DNA of 44,213 bases from Bacteroidota bacterium (GTDB lineage: Bacteria > Bacteroidota > Ignavibacteria > Kryptoniales > JAKASW01): assembly GCA_021811615.1 (NCBI GenBank), contig JAJZNW010000007.1:1-44213 (forward strand). Reading direction: 5' to 3'. A program made the position numbers and the translations under genes. Below the pieces are notes generated by a model. That model did not search any database, had not been told where the DNA came from, and worked only from the letters and a program-made list of their open reading frames with translations. Within the stretch, counting starts at the first letter, position 1; each line of letters opens with the position of its first letter. Below, in pieces: positions 1 to 7,860 of this stretch.

Positions 1-1093
1 CACGCCGCACCAGTAAATCCCTGGGATACTTGGCTTTCTACTCCTGCGCTGTCCACGGCGCTTACCCAATAAGTGAATGCCAGACCGCTAGTGCCAATGC
101 TATCTACATAGGAAGTATCATTTCCGGTACCGAGGCGATTACCGATGCCTCTGCCCGATTGCCGTATCCGGATTGAAAAGGTCCTTGCCTGTAGATTTTA
201 TACTTCTCGACATCCGGGCTCGAACTTGGCCGCCAAGCTACTTTGATTTCTCCCGGATAGCCTGGCCCGGTATAGCAACCGAACATTTCCGGTACAGCCG
301 GCGTCTCCCCTATGTCGATCTCGTAAATCCTCGGTCCTCCAACCCCCGCCATATCCACGGCCCACAGGTAATGCCTGGCAATTGTTAGTCCACTAAGAGG
401 TCCATGGAACGGGATTTGGTCCTTGGGCAAGGGAAATTCGCGCAATATCTTCCCCGTTGTGTCAATCTTAAATATATATCCGTTGTTGTCGTCACAGTAC
501 CATAAGTCACCTTTGTTGTATACAAGGCCGTTTATATTGCCTGAAGGTGGCGGAATGGAGTCTATTACCGCTCCGGTTGCCGGATTAACCTTATATATCA
601 TGCTCTTCTGGCCCTTAGGGGAAGCGAAACAGACATTGGTTCCGTAGTACAGATCTTTTCCGTCCCATGCGATACCCGCCCAGTAACAGGAACTCACGGC
701 AGGAATATGGGACATGATGGTCCCGTTAGTAGACTCTTCCACTAAACTCGACGTATTAATGTTTGGATATAACCCTCTCACCCACAGGGCCGATCCATCC
801 CATGTGATACCGTCTGGCCCCCTGCAGGGGGCGGGGATCGAATCTGTTATCTCGTGGGTCCAGATATTTATCTTGTAAATTCGTTGAGGTCCGTAGTCGA
901 GTGCACGATTCGGAATCCAGAACGACGTGCCATCCGAACATATCCCATCCGGCTCAGGAATCGGAATAAGAAAGTTGTCCACTACCGTTCCAATCCCGGA
1001 CTCTTGTGAAAACGCGTACCTCGCAGTTAGAAACAGGAGCATGATTGTAATCGGGAGCAAACAGTAATCCAGCCCTCTGAGGTGTCTACACAT
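1..1093 (-). CDS. Secreted FnIII protein with a propeller-like N-terminal domain, frameshifted and cut by the window edge
   Basis: The start is ATG at 1093, chosen because a GGAGGGG ribosome site lies six bases upstream and a hydrophobic signal peptide ending near A-F-S-Q follows. The body has repeated G-I-x-W-D-G and D-G-I-x-W-D-G motifs, as in propeller proteins such as SMP-30-like or Vgb-like families, then a Pro-linked FnIII-like start (V-E-K-Y-K-I-Y-R). This frame stops at a TAG at 104-106. The next frame, read from about 170 to the window edge, continues as good FnIII sequence (D-T-S-Y-V-D-S, then Y-W-V-S-A-V-D). One indel somewhere between about 106 and 200 therefore separates the two halves. 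The cause could be a genuine mutation, a programmed shift or an assembly error. The product is presumably exported. No specific function is assigned. Confidence 0.7.
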
Positions 1094-1669
1094 TACATTC
1101 CCCTCCACTATACCAGGAAGACACCTCAGCGTGTATGCTGCCAACACACGCCCTGCATACCATTGCTTTTTGCCCAAATATGTTCTTCTTCATCTCGCTC
1201 TCCCCGTCCGGACTGTTTTCCGGACAATCGTTCTTACGACATGGATTACTACACTAATCCTTCATGAAATCTCCGTGTGATATTCCCAACAACTTTCCCA
1301 TCTTTCGCTCTCCTCTCTTTCCCTCCAAGACCGAGCGCCGTCGACGGTCTTTCTTTCCCTGAACCTTCGCCCTATTCCAGAGCTATGTCAACTTTCCCGT
1401 GTTTGACGATAAAGTATGCCCCCCCCCTTCACAAAGTCAAGGCATCGGCTGGATTTTTTTCTGCGTAGAACGTTCGTTTGGATCAGAGGACTCTTCCAAA
1501 GCAGGCCCGGCGGTGTGCAGCGGGTGACCGTCACCACCTTGAGCGTTTCACCGCGCCGGTGACGGTCACCGTCAATTGCCGTTGTAGAAGGAAGCAGGCC
1601 CGGCAGAAGGTCGCCTTCTGCTTGTGCAATGGCGAAGTAGAAGGCGACCTTCAACCGAATCTGTCACTG
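1094..1669. other. Gene-free interval with two long stem-loops and a C9 tract
   Basis: I see no convincing gene here. Short frames on both strands overlap each other and match no family. The right half, 1499-1652, holds two hairpins and a 13-bp direct repeat, annotated separately. A run of nine C lies at 1419-1427 and a run of seven T at 1454-1460. The promoter of the secreted FnIII gene on the minus strand should lie between 1094 and about 1250, but I cannot pick it out. Confidence 0.6.
1499..1652. repeat. Composite REP-like element: two direct repeats, each followed by a stem-loop
   Basis: The 13-mer AAGCAGGCCCGGC occurs at 1499-1511 and again at 1592-1604, 93 bases apart. After the first copy, GGTGACCGTCACC (1523-1535) pairs perfectly with GGTGACGGTCACC (1558-1570), giving a 13-bp stem and a 22-nt loop. 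After the second copy, GAAGGTCGCCTTCT (1606-1619) pairs perfectly with AGAAGGCGACCTTC (1639-1652), giving a 14-bp stem and a 19-nt loop. Each arm is itself close to a palindrome. The element lies just downstream of the acyltransferase stop codon. The arrangement resembles REP/BIME elements but I recognise no known family. Confidence 0.7.
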
Positions 1670-2794
1670 TCACTTTGCTATCTCTCCGACCGAGACCGCC
1701 GGTATTCGCCTCTTTCTCGCTCTGTAAGCTTCCATCCCGTAAACCATTCCGAACATGAGCGACATAACGGCTGCCGCGATAAGCACCGCGACCAGGGGAT
1801 GCACTCCGCCGGGTATCAGTTGCGCGAGTCCCACGTTCACCGGGGAGCCGTAGACGATCATGAGATGGACGATGTACACCGTCAGTGAACTCTTCCCGAT
1901 CGCAGGAAGGATTCGCGGGAAACGGAACGACTGCATGCTTACATACCCGACACCGGACGCGACCATCGCCACGATGCCGAAGCGGAGGAGGTTGACTGCC
2001 GGAAGCGCGCGCCAGTAGTCCACGTAAGGCGAGACATATCTGATCTGAACGAAGTAGAAGCCCACGGAAAGTACAAGAGCTACTAAAGAAGCTTTCGCGA
2101 AACCTTTTGTGAGAACTCTGGCTCTTGTTTCGGCGGGAAGGCCGATAGCAGCAACTCCGAATGCCGCACCCGCAAACAGAAACGCTGAGAACGGGAAGAA
2201 AGTGAAATACGATCCGGCCCGGTATGTCAGGTATGGATAGATTGCCGGATGCATGAACTTCTCCCATTGAATCGGCTCTGTTATCGGCGCAATCGCGAGC
2301 GAAAGAACGGCGGCTATGACGTAAGAATTCAGGAGGGCCTTATGATTCCTGGAGACCAGCGCGATGACAAGTATGACAAGGAGAGAAAGAGAGATTATCT
2401 GGAGCGCGTCCGCAACGTAGAATATCTTCCACGCCTCCTGCGAAACTTCAGACGGAGCGTAGAGCATCTGCAGCGGCATGTGGAGTCCATAGCCGATCAG
2501 CAGGAGCGTGACGATTCTCTTCAGCCTTCTCTTCTTCGATTTTCCCGTGACGGTCAAAACGCCTCCCCCGTTCTTCACGGTCGCTATTACGAAGGCGAGC
2601 CCGGCTGAGAAGAAGAAGAACGGCGCAGTCAACCCCCTGAAGAAGGTCCAGAACTGAAAGAGGACACTCCCCCCATCCTTGTAAACGGGACTCATAACCG
2701 CGTCGATCGTATGCCCTTCGATCATAAGCATCACCCCGAGGGCACGGAGTATGTCAAGAAGTACCAGTCTATTTTTGTTTTCCATCGGTGTCAC
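1670..2794 (-). CDS. Multipass membrane acyltransferase (DUF1624/HGSNAT-like)
   Basis: This is a 374-residue polytopic membrane protein. Its start, R-L-V-L-L-D-I-L-R-A followed by an E-G-H-T motif, is typical of the heparan-alpha-glucosaminide N-acetyltransferase catalytic family (DUF1624), which is related to acyltransferase family 3. About ten hydrophobic segments follow, with basic loops such as K-S-K-K-R-R-L-K-R between them. Known relatives move acyl groups across the membrane onto sugars or other surface molecules; the substrate here is unknown. The frame opens with GTG at 2794. ATG at 2785, three codons in, is an equally good start, and neither has a clear ribosome site. The gene stands alone, and its 3' end runs into the hairpin element at 1499-1652. 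Confidence 0.75.
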   Translation of the reverse strand: MTPMENKNRLVLLDILRALGVMLMIEGHTIDAVMSPVYKDGGSVLFQFWTFFRGLTAPFFFFSAGLAFVIATVKNGGGVLTVTGKSKKRRLKRIVTLLLIGYGLHMPLQMLYAPSEVSQEAWKIFYVADALQIISLSLLVILVIALVSRNHKALLNSYVIAAVLSLAIAPITEPIQWEKFMHPAIYPYLTYRAGSYFTFFPFSAFLFAGAAFGVAAIGLPAETRARVLTKGFAKASLVALVLSVGFYFVQIRYVSPYVDYWRALPAVNLLRFGIVAMVASGVGYVSMQSFRFPRILPAIGKSSLTVYIVHLMIVYGSPVNVGLAQLIPGGVHPLVAVLIAAAVMSLMFGMVYGMEAYRARKRRIPAVSVGEIAK

Positions 2795-2974
2795 AAGATT
2801 TTCTCACGGTAGTTCGGAGCCGTATCATGAGACGCGCCTCAGCCCAGAAGGTTGATATGCACCATACCATACGTGTAGCGAGGATTCACCCGCGAATTTT
2901 CAAACAGCCCACGACGTTATTAAACTAAAACCTAATATCTGCAAACAGAAGCTTGAAATTATGTCAACGCCGGA

Positions 2975-3343
2975 TCACACTTCCTGTAAAAGTATCATCG
3001 GTAGTTCACGAAGCTCCCTTCTTATCGGATCAAGGGCAAGACCGAGTGCCTCAAGTGTCAGTGCGCCGAGAAGCGTCACATCTCCCTCATCACCGAAGAT
3101 CACGTCAGCCACGCCTATCCTGTCACCGTACTTGAAGAGAGCCCATCCCTTCCTGCGTCGTATCTTCGAACCGTCAGCAAGTCTGAATTCCTGCTCGCTC
3201 AACGGCCGCAATCCGAATTCCTCAAGAATGGAGCTGGGAACCACCGAATAGATCGCTCCAGAATCAATCAGGAAATCGAGTTTCCGAGTGGAGGATGGAT
3301 TTGACGGATTGCCGACTTCAACGTTCAAAATCGTCAGTCCCAC
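2975..3343 (-). CDS. Retropepsin-like (clan AA) aspartic protease, single domain
   Basis: This 122-residue protein carries the retropepsin active-site motif F-L-I-D-S-G-A near residues 25-31, followed by V-V-P-S, and a later hydrophobic L-L-G-A-L-T-L-E-A-L segment that matches the second conserved block of clan AA proteases. Like viral proteases it would need to dimerise, because there is only one Asp motif. There is no signal peptide, so it is probably cytoplasmic. The start is GTG at 3343, supported by a strong GGAGG site seven bases upstream. Bacterial proteins of this size are often annotated only as clan AA aspartic protease or retroviral-like peptidase, and their substrates are unknown. 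It is separated from the downstream and upstream genes, so no operon partner is evident. Confidence 0.8.
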   Translation of the reverse strand: MGLTILNVEVGNPSNPSSTRKLDFLIDSGAIYSVVPSSILEEFGLRPLSEQEFRLADGSKIRRRKGWALFKYGDRIGVADVIFGDEGDVTLLGALTLEALGLALDPIRRELRELPMILLQEV

Positions 3344-3414
3344 CTATTGCCTCCTCTGACAATTACCGACACTCGCATACTAAAGTATTTCACCACAACA
3401 GCTCACAGAAGCTT

Positions 3415-3924
3415 CTACTTTACTGAGACTCCCTGCGATTTCAAATAATCCCGGAACTTCATCTTCTTATAATAATCACCGTTAATATACTTTAATACGT
3501 TGATAAATTCCTGGGGTCCCATGTAACCCGGCGCCGCGGTGATCGGCTGTCCGTCGCGTGTCAGAAAAATCGTAGTCGGATAACCGCTCACCCCGAATGC
3601 GGAAGCTAACTGCGCATCAGTAACGTGCATCGTATCAACAGTCTCTTCCCGGCTGCTCTCGGCATTCAATCTCACAAGCACGTAGTTGTCGCGGAGATAA
3701 TTCTCGACTTCCCCGTTCGAGTATGTGTCCCTTTCCATTTTCTTGCACCAGCCGCACCAGTCGGTGTATACATCAATGAGCACTTTCTTGTTCGTTGCAG
3801 AAGCCTCCTTCAGACCTTCAGTGAAGTTTGTCCATTTCAGCTCTCCGTTCTGGGGCTGGCTCATATTAGACCTCCCACCGGTTAGGAAAAAGGCGCTAAA
3901 CAGGACGATCAAAAACGAATTCAT
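3415..3924 (-). CDS. Exported thioredoxin-family protein
   Basis: The 169-residue product begins with a hydrophobic stretch (residues 2-15) that looks like a signal peptide or N-terminal anchor. The thioredoxin fold follows, with redox motif W-C57-G-W-C60 and the cis-proline motif G-Y-P116-T-T. The C-G-W-C dipeptide and the T-D-W-C-G-W-C-K-K context are typical of the thioredoxin_7/DUF255-like group, which reduces or oxidises envelope proteins. ATG at 3924 has an AGAGG site upstream. A second possible start is the Met at residue 21, which would remove the export signal, but the ribosome site favours the longer form. The gene lies 17 bases downstream of the stop of the Eis-like acetyltransferase and is probably cotranscribed with it. 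Confidence 0.88.
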   Translation of the reverse strand: MNSFLIVLFSAFFLTGGRSNMSQPQNGELKWTNFTEGLKEASATNKKVLIDVYTDWCGWCKKMERDTYSNGEVENYLRDNYVLVRLNAESSREETVDTMHVTDAQLASAFGVSGYPTTIFLTRDGQPITAAPGYMGPQEFINVLKYINGDYYKKMKFRDYLKSQGVSVK

Positions 3925-3941
3925 ACTTACCTCTCAGAGTT

Positions 3942-5180
3942 CTAGAAAATGTCGAACTGATATATGAACGGAGAAGGGGCGGAAAAAAGTTCATCAAGTC
4001 TGTGAATAATCGACGGATCCCCGGAGGCGAAGCCATATTTCACGGCATCGCTCGGTCTAAGAAATCCCGAATACACTTGTGAAAAGACTTCGATGTCTGA
4101 CTCGAATTGCGCGGGAAGCCTCGTGTCGTCGACGACGGTCTCGCCATTATGCACGTGAATGTTGAGATGGCGCGAATTTTGCGGAAGATCTCCGTCGGTC
4201 ACTCTTATGACAATATCCGAAGGAGTCTCAATATTATGCCGAAGTCGTGAGATCGCGTCTCTCACATTAATCACTCTCAACATAAATCCGGGCGCGACTG
4301 TGGAGAACGACTTATACTCGAAAAAAAGCCTGCGATAGTCTTTCTCCCTGGGTTCTTTCACGAAAAGATGGAGCGGATAGTCTCCCGGTCCGAGGAACCT
4401 GACCTTAGCTACCTGCTCTCCCAGCGCTGAAAGGAAACCCCAGAACCCCCGGTGGGCGGCAGCGTTCAGCCCTACAAACTCCTTTACGTTGACGACGGGT
4501 TCGCTAAATGCACCCGGCGCTGCAGCGGGTTCCTTGTAAAGTTCGAAAGTCAGGTAACCTTTCGCCTCCCCATCGTCGTACACGTAGGCGTCTTTGAATT
4601 TCGGAAGCACTACGAGATCCCAGAAGGCGTCGTTGCGCAGCGGAGTGAAACTGCCACGGCTTTGTACATCCTGTTCGAGCATCCTCTTCACCCTGTTCCG
4701 GTCCGACTTCCCGAAGGCTCTCACGCCCGATCGTTCCGGGAAAGGGATGATATCCGACGGAGCAAGCTCATACGACATCATGTTGCCCACGTGGGCATAA
4801 CCGTACTTCTTATAGAACCTGTGTTTGAAAGGAAAGAGCATCGAGATCGGAAAATCCATATCGTACATTTTTCTCAATGCGTCTTCCATGAGGTTGTCGG
4901 CGATCCCGCGCCGCCTTGCCTCCGGCTGTACCGCGACAGCGGCTATGCCTGCCATCGGCATCCTGACTCCGCGCGAGTAGACTTCGAACGGTGTTATCCT
5001 GAGACAGCCGAGTATGCCGCCGCCGGTTCCCTTCTCCTCGATGACAAACATGTTTGAGATCGAGTAGCGCGGATTGTTTTCGATGCTGACGCGTATGATG
5101 GAAGTGTCTTCGAGGAACGACTTGGAAAGAAGCGACGCTATCGCGTCGCCGTCATTTCCTGTTGCTTGCCGAATAATCAT
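3942..5180 (-). CDS. Eis-family GNAT N-acetyltransferase with C-terminal SCP2-like domain
   Basis: This 412-residue protein has the three-part layout of the Eis family. An N-terminal GNAT domain carries the acetyl-CoA loop V-Q-P-E-A-R-R-R-G near residue 84-92. A degenerate second GNAT domain and a C-terminal SCP2-like domain follow. The F-Y-K-K-Y-G-Y segment at 122-128 corresponds to the region that holds the catalytic Tyr in mycobacterial Eis. The protein ends in D-I-F; Eis enzymes use the C-terminal carboxylate of a terminal Phe as a base, so the natural C-terminus is consistent with an active enzyme. Eis enzymes acetylate amines, including aminoglycosides and peptides, but the real substrate here cannot be read from sequence. 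ATG at 5180 has an AAGGA site and overlaps the end of the glycosyltransferase gene by 29 bases. Confidence 0.88.
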   Translation of the reverse strand: MIIRQATGNDGDAIASLLSKSFLEDTSIIRVSIENNPRYSISNMFVIEEKGTGGGILGCLRITPFEVYSRGVRMPMAGIAAVAVQPEARRRGIADNLMEDALRKMYDMDFPISMLFPFKHRFYKKYGYAHVGNMMSYELAPSDIIPFPERSGVRAFGKSDRNRVKRMLEQDVQSRGSFTPLRNDAFWDLVVLPKFKDAYVYDDGEAKGYLTFELYKEPAAAPGAFSEPVVNVKEFVGLNAAAHRGFWGFLSALGEQVAKVRFLGPGDYPLHLFVKEPREKDYRRLFFEYKSFSTVAPGFMLRVINVRDAISRLRHNIETPSDIVIRVTDGDLPQNSRHLNIHVHNGETVVDDTRLPAQFESDIEVFSQVYSGFLRPSDAVKYGFASGDPSIIHRLDELFSAPSPFIYQFDIF

Positions 5181-6303
5181 TCGAGGTATCCTTTGAATGC
5201 TGGACTTCCGATTCGCTCAGGAATCCCATGATTTCGTCGTACACAGTCTCAACTCTAATCCCTTCCCCGCCGCTCTGGAACGTACATATATGTGGATCTC
5301 CCGGGCATTTAGTATGGCAGAAGTCCTCAGGTGGCAGGATAATTCTCGTCAGGCTTCCGACAGGACCCCACAACTTGGGAGAGCAAGCCGGAAGCGGGCA
5401 GAACATCGACACAGTGGGGGTACCCACTGCCGCAGCGATATGCATCGGCCCTGTGCTCGCGGAAACGAAGACGGTGGTTTGCGATATCACCGCGGCCAGT
5501 TCGCGAAGCGAGAGTTTGCCAAAAGCCGTACGCACCTGCCGCCGGTCACCCGAGGTAAATGTTTTCTCAAATACTCGTTCGCCTTCCGAGCCCGTCACCA
5601 GGACCTGCATGCCCGAATCGGATAGCATCTCAGCGAGCTCGACATATCTTCCAGCTTCCCAGTTCGGAGAAGAGTGCCCGCTGCCGGGATGTATGCAAAT
5701 CACCGGTTTGTTCTTATCGAGACTTTCTTTCACGAGAAAATCACGGGCGCGCACTTTCTCTTCATCGGACAGGAAAATCTCTGGCTGAGTCCAAACGTCC
5801 TGCACCTCTCCGTTCTTTCGGGGTATTATCCTCCGTGCGAGGTCCAGCATATAGTCCGATTCGTGGCGCAACGGAACGTACTTGTGCCGAGAGACGCCGT
5901 GCGTCAACGTGATCACTTCATATAAGATATGCCCGACTCCGATGCGATAAGGAATCCCTGCAAGGAACATCATATAAGCATGCCTTTTCGTCGGCATAAG
6001 AAGAAGTGCCGCGTCGAACCTGTGAGACGCGATCTCTTTTCTTTTCCTCATGAAGGGATCGCCGCCGCGGCCGGGTACATCGGTTATAACGGCGTCAATG
6101 TAGGGATTTCCTTTCAACAGAGGAGCTGTGTAGGGCGAAACGAGCGCTCCCACGTAGCAATCCTTAAGTGACTGTTTCAGCGTGTGATAGACAGGCGTGG
6201 AAAGTACAACGTCGCCGACTCTATCGGGCCGCACCACTAGTATCCGAAGATTTTCTCTATTGATTTTGCTAAGCAAACTCGACTCAATACCGTTATTGTT
6301 CAA
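5152..6303 (-). CDS. Glycosyltransferase family 9 (heptosyltransferase-like)
   Basis: The 383-residue product has both halves of a GT9 enzyme. The N-terminal L-V-V-R-P-D-R-V-G-D-V-V-L-S-T-P motif lies at residues 23-38. The C-terminal nucleotide-sugar site has I-H-P-G-S-G near residue 203 and S-A-S-T-G-P-M-H-I-A near residue 288. Family members add heptose or a related sugar to the lipopolysaccharide core on the cytoplasmic face. A Cys/His-containing tail (C-H-T-K-C near 340, then H-I-C) is also seen in many GT9 proteins. The frame opens with TTG at 6303. There is no ATG before the conserved motif and no clear ribosome site, so the exact start is uncertain; TTG at codon 10 is an alternative. 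Its 3' end overlaps the start of the Eis-like gene, which indicates cotranscription. Confidence 0.88.
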   Translation of the reverse strand: MNNNGIESSLLSKINRENLRILVVRPDRVGDVVLSTPVYHTLKQSLKDCYVGALVSPYTAPLLKGNPYIDAVITDVPGRGGDPFMRKRKEIASHRFDAALLLMPTKRHAYMMFLAGIPYRIGVGHILYEVITLTHGVSRHKYVPLRHESDYMLDLARRIIPRKNGEVQDVWTQPEIFLSDEEKVRARDFLVKESLDKNKPVICIHPGSGHSSPNWEAGRYVELAEMLSDSGMQVLVTGSEGERVFEKTFTSGDRRQVRTAFGKLSLRELAAVISQTTVFVSASTGPMHIAAAVGTPTVSMFCPLPACSPKLWGPVGSLTRIILPPEDFCHTKCPGDPHICTFQSGGEGIRVETVYDEIMGFLSESEVQHSKDTSNDYSASNRK

Positions 6304-6367
6304 TATAATTCGCAGACGGCTGTGTTACACAAGTCACATGTACAGATAGACTTTAGTAAGTTTTCAC

Positions 6368-6396
6368 TTGCATTAACAAAAAAGCAACTTTAAATT
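6368..6396 (+). promoter_or_regulatory. Candidate sigma-70-type promoter for the sRNA candidate
   Basis: TTGCAT at 6368-6373 is followed after exactly 17 bases by TAAATT at 6391-6396. The same -10 hexamer with 17-base spacing occurs in front of tRNA-Leu at the right end of the window, and with 16-base spacing in front of relA. Transcription would start near 6403. Confidence 0.45.
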
Positions 6397-6402
6397 AAGT
6401 CG

Positions 6403-6501
6403 AGTTTAATAGAGTTTCGACGAGGATCCCACCCTACCCCAAGAATCCTCGGACTATCCGTACCGACCTGCTGGCTACCCCACAGCGGGTCGGTTTTTTT
6501 T
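6403..6501 (+). ncRNA. Candidate small RNA with two C-rich hairpin loops
   Basis: A stretch of about 100 nt lies between a plausible promoter and a strong intrinsic terminator, with no plus-strand gene upstream to be terminated. Hairpin 1 pairs CGAGGAT (6421-6427) with ATCCTCG (6445-6451) around a 17-nt loop. Hairpin 2 is the terminator stem (6463-6473 with 6483-6493). Both loops contain the same 8-mer, CTACCCCA, at 6434-6441 and 6475-6482. C-rich loops repeated in one RNA are a known design for small RNAs that pair with Shine-Dalgarno regions, but I match this to no named family. It could instead be an attenuator in the leader of the M24 peptidase gene, which starts 162 bases further on. Confidence 0.45.
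6463..6501 (+). terminator. Intrinsic (rho-independent) terminator
   Basis: CCGACCTGCTG (6463-6473) pairs with CAGCGGGTCGG (6483-6493) over 11 positions with one G-U wobble, closing a 9-nt loop. Eight T residues follow at once (6494-6501). This is the clearest terminator in the window and it faces the plus strand. Confidence 0.85.
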
Positions 6502-6662
6502 ATGTGGTACTTCCTTACTGTAAAGCGCCCGGATATTTTATATAGCATAGGGCATGGGGCAGAGCGCGATTGCGTCGCCATGCCAGATGCTTCAATTCGT
6601 GGCACACCGTCTTTTGAACCGGCATCAATCTTTTCATAACTTGTAAGAAACCCGGAGTTACC

Positions 6663-7841
6663 ATGGACCTCGAAAAGATTCAATCTGCGATCAGATCACG
6701 CGGAGCAGACGGCTGGCTGTTCTTCGATTTTCATAACCGTGATCATCTCGGCCTGAAGATCCTGGGGATGGACGTGAAAGGACTGGCAACGCGTCGCTGG
6801 TATTATTTTGTTCCGGCGGAAGGAGAGCCGACGAAGCTGGCACACAGAGTCGAGCCGACCAAGCTCGATCATCTCCCCGGACAAAAGAGAACGTACTCGA
6901 GCTGGCAGGAGCTTCATTCGAACCTGAAAGAAATCCTCGGTGCTCCGAAGAAAATCGCCATGCAGTATTCGCCGATGAACGCGATCCCTTACGTTTCAAT
7001 CACAGACGCCGGGACGGTCGACATCGTCCGAAGCTTCGGCCATGATATCGTCTCATCTGCCGATCTCGTGTCGCAGTTCGAGGCACTCCTCGACGAGAAG
7101 GCGGTGAAGTCGCACTTCAAGGCAGGCAAGCTGGTCGATGCGGTCCTCGCCGAAGCCTTCAACGAAGTACGCAAGTCCGTCAGGTCGAAGAAGCACAAGA
7201 CGGAATACGAAATACAACAGTTTATCATGAAGAGGTTTAAGGCAAACGGGCTTATCACCGACGATCCGCCGATCGTCGGCACCAACGATCATCCGGCAAA
7301 TCCCCACTTCGCCCCGTCGCCGAAGGGTTCGAGGAGAATCAAGCCGGGAGACAAACTGCTGATCGATCTCTGGGCAAAGCTCGACAAGCCCGGCGCGATA
7401 TACTACGACATAACATGGTGTGCGTTTATCGGGGACGAAGCGCCCGAAGAATACGTGAAAGCTTTTCATACGGTTCGCGATGCGAGACGGGCAGGATTCA
7501 TATTCATAAAGGAACGGCTCGAATCCGGTGAAGCGTTTGCGGGCTGGGAAGTCGACGATGTCTGCCGAAATGTCGTCACTGCAGCTGGATACGGCGAGTA
7601 TTTCACTCACCGGACCGGGCACTCCATCGGCGAGGAAGTCCATGGCAACGGTCCGAACATAGACAACTTCGAGACCCAGGATACAAGGCAGCTCGTGCCG
7701 GGCTGTCTGTTCTCGCTCGAACCAGGGATTTACATCGAGGGAGAGATGGGAGTTCGTTCGGAACTGAATGTCTATATCGACGGCTCAAGGAGAGCGCGTG
7801 TAACCGGGAAAGAGCAGGACGAGCTCGTACTGATTTATTAA
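6663..7841 (+). CDS. M24-family metallopeptidase (Xaa-Pro aminopeptidase-like)
   Basis: This 392-residue protein has a creatinase-like N-terminal domain and a C-terminal pita-bread domain of the M24 family. The five metal ligands can be placed: D235 (in I-D-L-W), D249 (in Y-Y-D-I), H320 (in H-R-T-G-H-S-I-G), E353 (in S-L-E-P-G) and E367 (in R-S-E-L). It should bind two divalent metals and cleave X-Pro bonds near the N-terminus of peptides, although close family members include proteins with other or unknown substrates. There is no signal peptide, so it is cytoplasmic. ATG at 6663 has a GGAG site upstream. radA starts 19 bases downstream, so the two may be cotranscribed. A leader hairpin lies at 6551-6584. 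Confidence 0.88.
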   Translation: MDLEKIQSAIRSRGADGWLFFDFHNRDHLGLKILGMDVKGLATRRWYYFVPAEGEPTKLAHRVEPTKLDHLPGQKRTYSSWQELHSNLKEILGAPKKIAMQYSPMNAIPYVSITDAGTVDIVRSFGHDIVSSADLVSQFEALLDEKAVKSHFKAGKLVDAVLAEAFNEVRKSVRSKKHKTEYEIQQFIMKRFKANGLITDDPPIVGTNDHPANPHFAPSPKGSRRIKPGDKLLIDLWAKLDKPGAIYYDITWCAFIGDEAPEEYVKAFHTVRDARRAGFIFIKERLESGEAFAGWEVDDVCRNVVTAAGYGEYFTHRTGHSIGEEVHGNGPNIDNFETQDTRQLVPGCLFSLEPGIYIEGEMGVRSELNVYIDGSRRARVTGKEQDELVLIY

Positions 7842-7860
7842 ACAGGTGAATTGATTTTTC

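Larger units (their letters stand above)
6304..6662. other. Divergent gene-free interval with sRNA candidate and leader hairpin
   Basis: This interval separates the minus-strand glycosyltransferase from the plus-strand M24 peptidase. It contains a candidate promoter (6368-6396), a candidate structured transcript ending in a strong terminator (to 6501), a second possible promoter (T-T-A-C-T-G, 17 bases, T-T-A-T-A-T, around 6513-6541), and a 7-bp stem GGCATGG/CCATGCC at 6551-6584 in the presumed leader of the peptidase gene. No short protein on either strand looks real. Confidence 0.6.

Noticed and set aside
1419-1427. C9 homopolymer as a possible phase-variation tract
   Set aside because: It is more than 300 bases from the nearest start codon and in no coding frame, so there is no way to link it to switching.
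1572-2267. Minus-strand frame of 231 codons overlapping the acyltransferase
   Set aside because: Rich in Arg, Ser and Cys, with no known motif, while the other frame encodes a clean membrane protein. It also reads through both hairpins.
2975-3343. Retropepsin-like protein as a remnant of a retroelement
   Set aside because: There is no reverse transcriptase, integrase or terminal repeat nearby, and stand-alone clan AA proteases of this size are common in bacteria.
4452-5057. Open frame of 201 codons opposite the Eis-like gene
   Set aside because: It mirrors the real gene on the other strand, and its translation has the composition of a shadow frame without any family motif.
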